Part shown: positions 10,517 through 20,715 of the stretch, one piece after another
How positions within the stretch are numbered: position 1 is the stretch's first letter
How the letters are laid out: each line of letters opens with the position of its first letter
Source: Calamus simplicifolius
Taxonomy: Eukaryota > Streptophyta > Magnoliopsida > Arecales > Arecaceae
NCBI GenBank assembly: GCA_900491605.1
Contig: UESW01003830.1
Location: 372,001 to 436,000, forward strand
Length of the DNA: 64,000 nt
Direction: 5' to 3'
The notes under the pieces: model-generated
Databases searched by the model: none
Seen by the model: the letters and a program-made list of their open reading frames with translations, nothing else
What the model was told of the DNA's origin: nothing
Made by a program: the position numbers and the translations under genes

Positions 10517-12091
10517 ATGGCTCCTAAGAAGAAGACAATTGCAAGAGATGATGATTGTGCTGATCTTCGTCGGAAGTCTTCTACTTCTTCATCTCATATC
10601 AACTCCCTTCTTGCATCTAAATCCTTTGCTCATGGAAGGTTAGTTGATTTTAACTTCTTAGAACAGGAAGGTTTTAAAATTGGAAAACTTTTAGTTAATC
10701 AAGGTTGGGATAAGCTTCTATCTACCAAGAGACCTATTTATCCTGAGCTTATCAGGGAATTTTATGAAAATATCTCTTTTGATAGTGAGACTATCACTTC
10801 CTTTGTGAAAAAGACTAAAATCGACCTAGACTGCAAAATGTTAGGACGTGCTCTTAATATTCCATCTGATGGTTTCTTAGAAGTCCTACCCAGTGAACGT
10901 GGATATAAAATAGTTTAATCCTTAATATTGATGACAGTGATGCTAGTAATATTGAAACTTTAGATGCCAACATGTTATCTGTAGAAAATAGATTATTTTA
11001 TAGTATCATCGCCAAAATCCTTGCCCCTCGTGCTGGTTCGTTTAATGTAGTAAATGATAGGGACATATGTATAATGTATGACATCTTAATAGAAGACCCT
11101 ATTGATCTACCTCAACTAATGATGACCGTAATGAAAGAATCCTTGTCTAGATCTAAGGCTGCATTGCCCTACGGAATGTTTCTCACTTATGTATTTGAGT
11201 TTTTCAATATTAAGCTTAAGGGAGAAACTGCAGTGACATTACGTTACTCTAACGTTTTTAATGCTCATTCACTGCACCGTATGGACTTTGCCAAACGGAA
11301 TGGTATTTGGTTAAAGGTTAGGTCTAGAATTGGTCAGTCTAGTATGCCACCGCCAACTGTGACTCAATCTGCTTGTTCTCCTCAGAACTTCTTCAATTTT
11401 GACTTCAACCATCCGAATCCTTACCTTGCTGCTATGTCTGATGATCAAAATCCTTTTCAATCTGATCCATCCAATATGAATGCTCCTGGACCTTCTTATC
11501 GCAATGACAACCAAGCTCCTGCTTCTCTTCCTGTCGTTCGTATAAGTGATGATCAATTCGCCTCATTATCAATGAATTGACCCTTGCCACTTTAGTCGAA
11601 GCTCTGAAGATAGTGCTTCTTCTGTCAATGATCAGACTCTCGTACAACATATTTTTTTCTGTTTTTGAGAACATGTCTCAGTTTAAACTTACTCTTGAAC
11701 GTCTTGTCCATGATGTGAACATTCTTAATGGAAGAGTTTTTCATCACAATGAATCTGTCATGGAACGGATCCTAAAAGAGATTAATTTCCTAAAAGGTAA
11801 GCTTGAGAATTTTGAAACTAAGGCAGAGTGGCTAGAGTACCGAATGAGATCCACCGAGACCCAGACCCGGGATGCAGCAAACACGTCGACCATTGGACCG
11901 CATCCTTCACAAGGCTGAGTCAACTCATAGAGACTTACATCACTCTTTCTGCCGCCTCTGCGCCTGATGCTTCTTATTCTCATCCGCACCTCTGGACTCC
12001 ACCGACACAGCCTTCCTCCGACAAGCCTGGATCTTCAAACAAGCCAAATGTTTCTTCAATGCATATTTCTTCTTCTGATGACGACAAGTGA
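10517..12091 (+). pseudogene. ORF3 of Sirevirus #2 (plant transposon-protein domain), frameshifted
   Basis: Begins MAPKKKTIARDDD. The first segment (10517-10918) has a basic/Ser-rich start, then a conserved region (LVDFNFLEQEGF, LIREFYENI). The second segment (10972-11580) continues it (NDRDICIMYDILI, ALPYGMFLTYVFEF, HSLHRMDF), matching the same segments in ORF3 of Sirevirus #1, and then a Pro/Asn/Ser-rich linker. A third part (about 11577-11918) is a heptad-rich coiled coil, and the C-terminus (to 12091) is Pro/Ser-rich ending SSDDDK. Frames change near 10905-10918, 11575 and about 11880. Resembles Transposase_32-like plant transposon proteins; function unknown. Confidence 0.7.
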
Positions 12092-12311
12092 TTATGTTTG
12101 ACTTATGTTATAGTCGTACTTGGTACTGTTTATGTAATGCATGTTTATGACTATGTTTTATGACTTAAGACCATGGCGTGTAATGTTTGTATTACTCTAT
12201 TTTGCAATGATCTGAATGACTGCTCTAATTATGTATGAATGATAACATCTCCTTAATATATTATGCTTAAATTTATTGCAAAACTCTTCAAACTTCTTTT
12301 TGATTAATGAC

Positions 12312-12508
12312 AAAAAGGGAGAGAAGAATATTGCATACATTAAGGAATGGAGTAAAATAATAACTCCATATATTCAGGGGGAGAAAAGAGTTCACTTATT
12401 CAGATTGATAGGGGGAGAAGTTAATGTTTTCTGATTACACTCCTATCTACTTCCTATATTTGCTCCTTATGTGCTTAAAGGTTTTGTCATCATCAAAAAG
12501 GAGGAGAT
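12312..12508 (+). promoter_or_regulatory. Multiple polypurine tracts of Sirevirus #2
   Basis: AAAAAGGGAGAGAAG (12312-12326), GGGGGAGAAAAGAG (12377-12390), GGGGGAGAAG (12411-12420) and, abutting the 3' LTR, AAAAAGGAGGAGAT (12495-12508). The last is the probable plus-strand primer; the others are the Sirevirus-type extra tracts. Confidence 0.8.
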
Positions 12509-12639
12509 TGTTGACCCCATATTGATTTTGATGATTACAAAACTATTAGGCAACTCTAAGCTTGATACAGGGAAGTTCGGTCGCCTTGCAAGTAAGTATC
12601 TGCATGCAAAATTGACTGGTAAGAAAGTACTTCACTCTT

Positions 12640-13620
12640 AGATAATTTTATTGGCCTAGGATTAACTGGTTAGCTAACTTGTTATTCCATTTAGCTAGCT
12701 GGCATGCCTTTCAGCTATCTGGGAAGCTAACTCAGTGCTTGGCTAAATGTCCTTAATTCTTTAGCCAACTGGTTAGCTAGCTTGTTAGCTAGCTGGAGTT
12801 CCTTCAGCTAACTAGTATGCTCGTCTCAGTGCTTGGCCGAATGCTCTTTAATTTTAGCTAGCTGGTTAGCTAGCTTGGGATGCCTTGGAGCTAACTGGAA
12901 TTCATCTTAGCTAACTCCAGTTGCCTGTTAACTTTCCTGGCCGAATGGACTTAAATTTTAGCTAACTGTTGAGCTAGCTGGCAGACCTTCTAGCTAGCTG
13001 GCGGTTCTTTTAGCTAACTGCTTAGCTAACTATTTTATCCTGGAGCTAACTGCTTAGCTAACTATTTTTCACAGGTGAGCTTGTGGCCGTGAGGTTTGAA
13101 AATTTAGTTAACTAAAGAGCTAACTCCCTCTCTCTGGCCGTTTGGATTATCTGCTTAGCTAACTGGAGAGCTAGCTATCTTTTGGTTAGTTAGCTGGAGA
13201 GCTAACTAAGCTGGGCGGTTTTTATGCTTTTTTTGAAATTAGTTAGCTAGTGAGCTAACTGACTATCATTTAGTTAGCTGATGAGCTAACTCCACTTCTC
13301 CTGTTATTCCTGCAGCCGAGAGCTTTAAATTTTTAGTTAGCTGGTGATAACTACCAATGCACGACTCCTTTTTTCTGTCATTTTGAATTGCTTGTTAGTT
13401 AGCTGGAGAGCTAACTATCGTTTGCTTAGTTAGCTGGTGAGCTAACTAAGAGCTCTGCACCTTTTTCTTCTGGCGTTTACTTTTGCTGTTAGTTAGCTGG
13501 AGAGCTAACTAGCAACCATTTTAGTTAACTATGGAGCTGCCTCTGGATGCTTTTTTCATCCGTGGCCTCTCTTGTAAGCTAGCTGACTAGCTAGCTGAGG
13601 ATTATTGCTTATGTCTTGGC
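12640..13620. repeat. TTAGCTAACT dyad array in LTR of Sirevirus #2
   Basis: Dozens of variants of TTAGCTAGC / TTAGCTAAC. In the second half these pair up as AGTTAGCTGGAGAGCTAACT, a 20-base imperfect palindrome with an internal GAGAG loop. The unit recurs every 40-70 bases with unrelated spacer sequence. Confidence 0.85.
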
Positions 13621-13892
13621 CGAATGCTTTCTTGACTTCAGCTACCTGGAGTTATTTTCAGCCAACTGCCGCCTGAGTTCTTGAGTTTGCTTTTCCTTTC
13701 TCACTCTATCTCTATTGCTATTTTGAGCTACATTTAACTTTTGGATTTTTGAATCTTTGCAGTGCTCTTCCTTCCACAAATGGAGATCTGCATTCAATGC
13801 TTAAGGAAACATTTATAACGGTTATATTTTCTTTCCGTTTTTATTTTCATTTGTTCCTAATGTATCTAACAGATATTTTCTTATTGGATGAT

Positions 13893-13900
13893 TATAAATA
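13893..13900 (+). promoter_or_regulatory. LTR TATA box of Sirevirus #2
   Basis: TATAAATA in the context GATTATAAATAGGTG, about 270 bases after the dyad field; likely marks the U3/R promoter. Confidence 0.6.
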
Positions 13901-14219
13901 GGTGTGATTAGAAGCACACTATGATGATTTTGAAAAAAAGAGTTTAAAAGAGAAAGAAATCCAGAAAAGAGCTTATATTGCATATTATTGAGTGGTTGTT
14001 ATGTACATTCAAGTTCATTCATTGCTCCAAAAAGTCGTCCGGATCTTTGAAGCATTTTCAAGCAATCAAGACTTCAGCTACTTCGACCTCGTTCATTTAT
14101 TGCTGAGTTTATTACTTCAAAAAAATTGTAAAGTATATTCTGGATATTTGCTCATTGTAGGAGCTTCTCTTTATCATTTCTTGATCTTTTTGTAAAAGGG
14201 TTAGTGTTAACCCTAATTA

Positions 14220-14390
14220 TTTTGGGCTTCCTTATGCCTTGAAAAAGAGGACTAGCCTAGGTTTGGTTAGGGGATTTGGCTTTCTTGTGCCGTGAAACAA
14301 GAGGACTAGCCTAGGTTTGGCTAGGGGTTTTTGGCTGCCTTGTGCCGTATAAACAAGAGGGCTAGCCTGGTTCGGCTAGAGGTTGTAATC
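14220..14390 (+). repeat. Three-copy tandem repeat in Sirevirus #2 LTR
   Basis: About 60-bp unit of the form GGCTTTCTTGTGCCGTG.. AACAAGAGGACTAGCCTAGG..TTGGCTAGGGG, repeated three times with minor changes. Confidence 0.75.
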
Positions 14391-14633
14391 GTTGTGATAC
14401 GATTAGTGGAATTCCCAAAGGTTTTGAAAAGTGGATGTAGGTGCTGAGTTTGGCACCGAACCACTATAAACTTCTGTGTGTTTGTGGTTGTTTGATTCTC
14501 TATTGTTATCTTTCTGTGCACTCCACTACACCACTGCAAATCAAAATTAGGGTTTAAGTACATACTTGCATAGTAATTAATTTTTTTTAATAACCCAATT
14601 CACCCCCTCTTGGGTTGCTACATCTGGGCAACA

Positions 14634-15670
14634 TAGATCTTGAAGCGAAAAGATCACTCGTTAACCATCATCATTTGTCATGTCTATTCCGCCTATATAA
14701 ATGTTTTATTTTTCGTAATGCATTAAGGATAAAATAGTTTCTATTATACTAAAAAATAATAAGAATATGAATTATATCTCTATTATTTAAACTATAGAAT
14801 ATGGATGAATTATATCTGTATTCTATTACTTATGTATCTTTTACTAAAAATAAAATATGATTTATATTTCATTCTATTACTCATGTACTTTTTCATTTAA
14901 AAATATGAATGATATATTACTAATTTTCTATTCTTATATTGATTCATAAATACTTTTTTTTTAAAAAAATATGAATGGCGGCTAATGAATGGCTTTTTGG
15001 TTTTGAAATTCATGAAAATTTGATGGTAGAGAAGACGATCAGACTTAAGCTTTGGTTAAAAGCAAATATAGCCAAATTTACATTTGAAACCATGGCCAAT
15101 ACCAATGATAATTAACACATGGGCACGGTGATACGACATCTAAATTGGTCCCCACGAAGATCAACCATGAACGTGATATCATGTAATAAGAGACGATGGC
15201 ATCCACAAGGGCCACAACAATGCTTGGTAACGGAGAGGGAAGAGGTTCATCGACGCCTGAGATTAGAGGGGCAAACTTCGGCGGCCTTGCTAGCAACCAG
15301 GATGACTGGAATCGAGAGGCAGAGCACTGCCAATCAAAGTCCCCTTCCCCGGCCCCAGGAAAAACAAGAGGGTCGAGGGATCAAAGGCATTTTCAATATA
15401 TTAAATATTATTATTTTTTTAAAGCCATCATAAAGACGCTTAAAAAAATTATAATATAGATAAGTATTATTTAATTTTTTTTTTTTTTTCGAACGATACT
15501 ATTTTAATACAATAATTAATTTTTTTAATTATTGATGAAGAGTAAAAATCATTACATTAATGTGCATACAATCCAAGACATCGGGTTAGGGCTAGCCCGT
15601 GCACATTGTCGCATAGCTATCACATCCGATAGGCAGCAATGAGTAGGCTACCCCCTCCAAACAACTTTCG
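14634..15670. other. AT-rich gap between elements, no gene seen
   Basis: Mostly AT-rich with homopolymers (for example the T run near 15477-15490). Small ORFs at 15078-15459 overlap on both strands and match no family I know. Nothing functional is supported. Confidence 0.5.
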
Positions 15671-16456
15671 TGTAACAGTTGGCCGAGCTATTATTATACC
15701 TCGGCCGATCGAGCTATTATCATACCCCCACAGGCCGAGCTATCGCCATCGAACCATCCTATGCTTCAGTAGGCCGAGCCATTCTGTGTCGGGAAGGCCG
15801 AGCTATCCTATACCTCGGTAAATTGAGCCTCACCATACTTCGGCAGATTCAGCCATCTTCTATACCTCGGCCAGATCGAGGTATCCAAGCACCTTTGCGA
15901 ATACACCTAAACTAACAAGATTTCAAATAGAAATCATGCCTACGCTACCAGAAATGGCCTAAAGCCTATGTAGTCACTGAATCTTGAAGCATCGTCTGCT
16001 CTTTCTGGCCGTTGATCCTCTAACCAACCGGATACGGATCCTACCGGCCCTGTAACAGCTTGATTCGAATCAGTTTCGAATCCCAATAACTTTCAGACCC
16101 TCTGTGACGCGTCCAAGGAATCAGGTGATCACCTATAAATATCACAGCCTCATATCCCTTCAGGTACGCCATTCTGCACGCTCTCTTTCACTCACTCACA
16201 TTCTCTGAAAAACTCCATCAGAGCTCAGACAGAGCTCCTGGCACCGCCCCTAGAGGAACTCTTCCTCGGGGATCCTTTTCCTCATTTGTCTGCTTGCTGT
16301 GAATCTCCATTGATTGGGCGTCGGAGGGTCTTCTACAGAGGGCACCCCCAAACCACCCACTGCTCGAGGACTATTTTGCAAGTTCCGGCCAGGAGTCAAG
16401 CCCGGATTCGAAGCCCCAACAACACCCGAGTCGGAGAACGGATTTCCGTGGCAACA
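15671..16456 (+). repeat. Probable 5' LTR of Tat #1
   Basis: Starts TGTAACAG and ends GGCAACA three bases before the PBS. The U3 part is dense in GGCCGAGCTAT / CCTCGGC motifs (15680-15860). A TATA box TATAAATA is at 16134-16141. The left boundary is uncertain because there is no second LTR to compare. Confidence 0.5.
16134..16141 (+). promoter_or_regulatory. LTR TATA box of Tat #1
   Basis: TATAAATA in CACCTATAAATATCACAGCC; transcription would start about 30 bases downstream, before the CT-rich leader. Confidence 0.6.
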
Positions 16457-16458
16457 GA

Positions 16459-16476
16459 TTGGCGCTAGAGGAAGGG
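16459..16476 (+). promoter_or_regulatory. Primer binding site of Tat #1
   Basis: TTGGCGCTAGAGGAAGGG immediately follows the LTR end. TGGCGC(T/C)AGA-type sites occur at this place in other Tat-group elements. Confidence 0.6.
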
Positions 16477-16539
16477 CCCCAAGTCCTGTAAACTTGTATT
16501 CTAGGAGACGAGGATCCAGATCGAAAGAAAAATCCTCTA

Positions 16540-17900
16540 ATGGCCAACTGGAAGAGAGCCGCCTCTGAGGCTCAGGGCTAGACTGCATCTCAGAGGCCTG
16601 ATCTAACTAACGGCGCGGAGCCCTCACTACCGCCACCAGCTAAAACCCCTTCACCATCGGCTCCGGCGGTAACCCTGGACCAGTTCGCCGCTCTAGTTCA
16701 GCAGGTCCAGGCCTTGACTCAGCTTGTTCAAGGAGCTCAAAGGGTTCCCCACCCGGTGGCTCCTGTTCTGCCACTTCATGAAGAGGATGCCACCCATTCC
16801 TCTAGAAACTCTTCCCTCTAATCCGCTCGGGGCAGCGGATTGCCTTCACCGACCTGCAGGGGCAAAGCCAATGCCCCACCAGGCCAGAGGAGGAAGCCCG
16901 CTTAGATCCCGTCGGGCTTGCTCCCACTCCCCAATGTCCTCCCAAGATTCGACACCGCTGCCGCCATCCTATCGCCTGATCCCTACTATCACTCTGGACG
17001 AGGGAATCAGGCAGCAGATGCAGGAGATGCGACGGGAATGGCATCAGGAGTTAGACGCCGTCAGGCAGGCTCCTCCGTTCTAGCCGAAGACGGATCAGGC
17101 ATCCCCTTCATCGAGAGGATCATGAGGGACGTGATTCCCCCACATGTCAAGCTCCCTACCATTGAGCCCTACCATAGATCTACTGATCCCAATGACCATC
17201 TCTGCAGCTTCAAGTCCATCATGATATTCCATGGAAGCCAGGTTCTATTGATTTTTTTGACGAGTTGAGCTGTCTGTTTATCAGCCAATTTGTCAGCAGC
17301 CATCATCACCGGTGAGATCTGATTCCCTCTCGGAAGTTAAGCAGAGAGAGGGGGAATCCCTGAAGAACTACCTCGACCGTTTCAACATGGCCCTGCTAGA
17401 AGTCGACCACCTTAATCATGAGGTGGCCATGTCGCCTTGGCCGAAGGGTATCAAAGGCGGAAGACTTTTTTTGGCCCTGGAGGTCAACTACCCTAAGAGC
17501 CTTTTGGACATGATGTTTTTGGCGGACAAGTACGCCAGAGTTGAGGAGTCAAGATCGGCCTGATCCGAGCAGCAGAAGAAGAAGGAGGTGAAAAACTCCG
17601 ACAAGCATCGAGCCTACCGCCGCGCAAGCCCACCTCACCGCCATGGAGCCCCTCCGCCACGAGACTGGACCTGGAGCCCAGCTTGAAGGTTCGACCATTA
17701 TACCCCTCTCACTGCGCCGAGGGTACATATCTGATGGAGATCAAGCGCAGATTCCTCGGTCTCCTCCTCTCCAAGGTAACGGGGTCCGAAGGGACATGAC
17801 CAAGTACTGCCACTTCCACCGAGACCACGGGCATGATAGAAGAGTATTGGCAGCTCCGGAATGAAATCGAGTGTCTAATCCGGTGGGGCAGATTAGACCG
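16540..17900 (+). pseudogene. gag of Tat #1, broken
   Basis: First ATG of the region is at 16540 (MANWKRAASE). Conserved gypsy gag fragments follow in shifting frames: LPTIEPYHRSTDPNDHLCSF (about 17150-17220), then after a deletion KQREGESLKNYLDRFN and LDMMFLADKYARVEES (17340-17560). The Tat-type end KYCHFHRDHGHD..EYWQLRNEIE follows at about 17800-17870. The segment between the two gag halves (about 17250-17310) is shortened compared with typical Tat gag. In-frame stops are frequent. Confidence 0.75.
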
Positions 17901-17939
17901 ATTCAGAGGGCCACCTGAGCTAGCGAATGAGGGAGGTCG

Positions 17940-18560
17940 TCAACCTGAACCTCGCCAGCTTCCTCCGCCGAATCCCCCGGTCATTGGCCATGTCAACATG
18001 ATAGCGGCGATCGACTCTCCATCGTCTGGGCCGAGTGAGGAAGAAAATCTGCCGAAGAAGGCTCGAGTCGACGAGCTTGCTTTCTCTGATGAAGACCTAC
18101 GGGAGATACAGTACCCCCACGATGATGCGTTGGTTGTATCTCTCAATCTAAATTATGATGTAAGCCATATCCTTGTTGATAGTGGAAGCTCCATTAATGT
18201 TTTGTACTTCGATGCCTTTGTGAGACTGAAACTCAAGGTGGAAAACCTCTGAGCCGTGGAATCAACTCTGGTGGGTTTCACGGGCGACTCTATAATCCCC
18301 GAGAGAGTCATTACTCTGACGGTCTGAGCCGGCACCTGCCTAGCGCAGCTACCACGCTCATGGATTTCTCGTGACTAAGCTGTGGTCCCCTTACAATGCC
18401 ATCTCGGTAGGCCAGGATAGATATCCCTCAAGGCCATCATTTCTATTCCCCATCTTGCCATGAAATTCCCCACTGAATGGGGAGTAGGTGTTCGGGGTAG
18501 CCAGATTATTGCTCGGCATTTCTTTATCACCGACTTGCAGTCCAGGAAGCCCGAGGTGGA
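17940..18560 (+). pseudogene. Aspartic protease region of Tat #1
   Basis: Open from about 17833 to 18252. The active-site sequence HILVDSGSSINVLYFDAF is at about 18168-18225. It would process the polyprotein. A stop at 18250-18252 and further shifts interrupt the remainder before RT. Confidence 0.75.
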
Positions 18561-18719
18561 TGGGCTAGATGCTCATGAAGACTTCGCTGAGCAATGAGAA
18601 CTAGCCGAGGAACTGGAGGAGGTGCCGCTGGATGAAGCTCGGCCCGACCGAACCATAAAGATCGGTCACAGCTAAAGGAAAGCTTCGACAAGACTTAATC
18701 AATTTCCTTCGGGAGAATG

Positions 18720-19560
18720 CCGATGTGTTCGCCTGGTCTGCCTCAGATATGCCAGGGATCAGTCTAGATGTCTTAGTCCATCACTTCAGTGTGGACGAGA
18801 CGTTTCAACCAGTCAAACAGAAGAAAAGAAGCTTTGCCCCTGAGCGTTAGAAAGCTATCAAGGAAGAAGTGGACAAGCTCATCAAAGCCAACTTTATCCG
18901 GAAGGTCAATTACCCCGATTGGTTGGCAAATGTTGTCATGGTGAAAAAGTCAAATGGCAAGTGGAGGATCTGCATCGACTTCACCGACCTTAATAAAGCT
19001 TGCCCGAAAGATAGTTTCCCTCTCCCTCGGATTGACCAACTCGTAGATGTAACATCGGGCCATCAGATGCTGACCTTCATGGATGCCTACTCAGGTATAA
19101 CCAAATCCGAATGACGTCCAAAGATGTAGAAAAGACAGCCTTCATCATCGATCGAGATATCTATTGCTACCGAGTTATGCCTTTTGGTCTGAAAAATGCA
19201 GGTGCCACCTATCAAAGGCTGGTCAACAAAATCTTTAAGAAGCAAATCGGTCAAAACATGGAGGTCTATGTGATGATATGCTGGTGAAGAGCAAGGAGGC
19301 GCCCCACCATGTAGAGGACCTTGTGGAAAGCTTCACAATGCTCTGGAAGTACCAGATGAAGCTCAATTCAACTAAATGTGCCTTCGAAGTTAATTCCAGC
19401 AAGTTCCTGGTCTTCATGGTTTCACAGCGGGGAATTGAAGCGAACCCCCAAAAGATCCAAGCCCTGCAGCAAATGATCCCTCCGGTGTCGGTCAAGGAAG
19501 TGCAGCGTCTCACTGGGAGGATAGCGACCCTCAGCCGCTTCATTGCTCGATTGACCTAGA
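18720..19560 (+). pseudogene. Reverse transcriptase of Tat #1, catalytic motif shifted
   Basis: RT begins near DVFAWSASDMPG (about 18722). After an in-frame TAG at 18848-18850 it continues as KSNGKWRICIDFTDLNKACPKDSFPLP (about 18945-19030) and FMDAYSGI. At the catalytic box the sequence reads TATGTGATGATATG, one G short of the codons for Y-V-D-D, so the frame is lost exactly at the active site (about 19267-19280). Downstream thumb sequence (SKFLVFMVSQRGIEANPQKIQAL) is in the frame 19278-19559. Confidence 0.82.
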
Positions 19561-19592
19561 AATGCCTCCCCTTCTTCAAAGCCCTCCGGTCA

Positions 19593-19907
19593 GTGAAGAA
19601 TTTCCAATGGACCTTGGATTGCCAGAAGTCCTTCGAAGATCTTAAAAGATATCTCGGATCACCACCCCTCCTTAGCAGTCCGAAGCAAGGAGAGACGCTG
19701 AGTTTGTATTTGGCAGTTTCTGAGAGTGCCATCGGCTTAGTGCTGGTTAGGGAGGATAACAAGGTTCAGAGGCCGATCTATTATGTCAGCAAATTGCTTA
19801 GGGATGCCGAGACAAGGTATACCCGAGTCGAGAAGGTGATCTTGGCCCTAGTGATATCAGTTTGGAAGCTGCGGCCATATTTCAGGCGCATACTGTGGCA
19901 GTTCTAA
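19593..19907 (+). pseudogene. First (gypsy-type) RNase H of Tat #1, degenerate
   Basis: 105-codon open stretch with the gypsy RNase H pattern: SFEDLKRYLGSPPLL, then LYLAVSESAIGLVL, then RPIYYVSKLLRDAETRY. Where active gypsy RNase H has an aspartate (..D-A-S..), this copy has Ala (YLAVS). Loss of the catalytic residues in this domain is known in the Tat group and goes with the second RNase H downstream. Confidence 0.75.
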
Positions 19908-20050
19908 CCAACCAACCTATCAAATCTATCATCCATCGCCCGGAGGCCTGGGAAGGATGACCAAGTGGGCTGTGGAGCTGAGCGAGCACGACATTCAATA
20001 TTATCCTTGCCCGCCATTAAAGCCCAAGTCCTGGAAGATTTCCTCCTGAA

Positions 20051-20480
20051 GTGTACCATCCTGAGGATGGCTCTACCTCAGGTTCCCCTGAGCAACCGAA
20101 GCTCAACGCTCTGTGGTTACTTCATGCCGACGGATCCTCCAGTATGAGCGGCTCTGGCACGGTCTTGTCATCACTAGTCCAGAAGGAGCGACGTTTGAGT
20201 ACGACATCCTTCTCCTTCCCAACTTCCAACAATGAAGCAGAATACGAGGCCCTAATTGCCGAACTCCGCATCGCTCAGGAGCTCAAAGTCGAGAAGCTAA
20301 ACGCTTACACTGACTCCCAACTAGTGGCAGGCCAAGTACGAGGAGAATTCGAAGCTCGAGAGCCGAATATGGTTCGGTATTTGTAAAAGGTGCGTGATTT
20401 GTTATCCCACTTCACTGAATTTGAAATTATTCAGATACCAAGGGCAGAAAATACATGCGCCAACCTCTTATCGCCCTAGC
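20051..20480 (+). pseudogene. Second (archaeal-type) RNase H of Tat #1
   Basis: Contains the D-E-D catalytic layout: HADGSSSMSGSG (D near 20130), NNEAEYEALIAEL (E near 20240) and YTDSQLVAGQVRGEFEA (D near 20310). It would remove the RNA strand after reverse transcription. The domain is nearly continuous from 20051 to 20386, ending at an in-frame TAA. It follows the gypsy-type RNase H, the arrangement that defines the Tat group. Confidence 0.8.
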
Positions 20481-20715
20481 GACTGCGGACTCAATGGACC
20501 TTGAGCGAAAATTTCATTTGGAGGTCCTGGAGAAATCCAGTATCATTGATTCTATCAGATGATGCAAGTCGACACTGAACCATCTTGGGTGGATCCCATA
20601 TATAAGTATCTCAAAAAGAAGGGCTACTACCTGCCGACCGGAAAGAGGCAAGGAAACTGAAGATGCAATCCTTATTATGTCTTGGTTGACATCGGCTATA
20701 TAAACGATCTTCTCT

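Larger units (their letters stand above)
10341..14633 (+). mobile_element. 3' part of a second Sirevirus-type copia element (Sirevirus #2)
   Basis: Plus-strand remainder of an element split by Sirevirus #1. It contains an additional ORF3 with its own leader, four polypurine tracts and a complete 3' LTR. LTR start TGTTGACCC, ORF3 type and the CACCGAACCACTATAAA motif are shared with Sirevirus #1, but LTR length and the repeated dyad differ, so it is a sister family. gag, pol and the 5' LTR must lie left of the window or be lost. Confidence 0.8.
12509..14633 (+). repeat. 3' LTR of Sirevirus #2
   Basis: 2125 bp, TGTTGACCCC...GGGCAACA. Contains a long dyad-repeat field (12640-13620), a TATA box TATAAATA at 13893-13900, a three-copy repeat of about 60 bp (about 14220-14390), and the conserved CACCGAACCACTATAAA motif (about 14453-14470). 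The last 30 bases (TTGGGTTGCTA...CAACA) match the end of the Sirevirus #1 LTR. Its partner LTR is not in the window. Confidence 0.85.

Noticed and set aside
11311..11989. Minus-strand ORFs over ORF3 of Sirevirus #2
   Set aside because: Shadows of the plus-strand ORF3 reading, rich in Arg/Ile.
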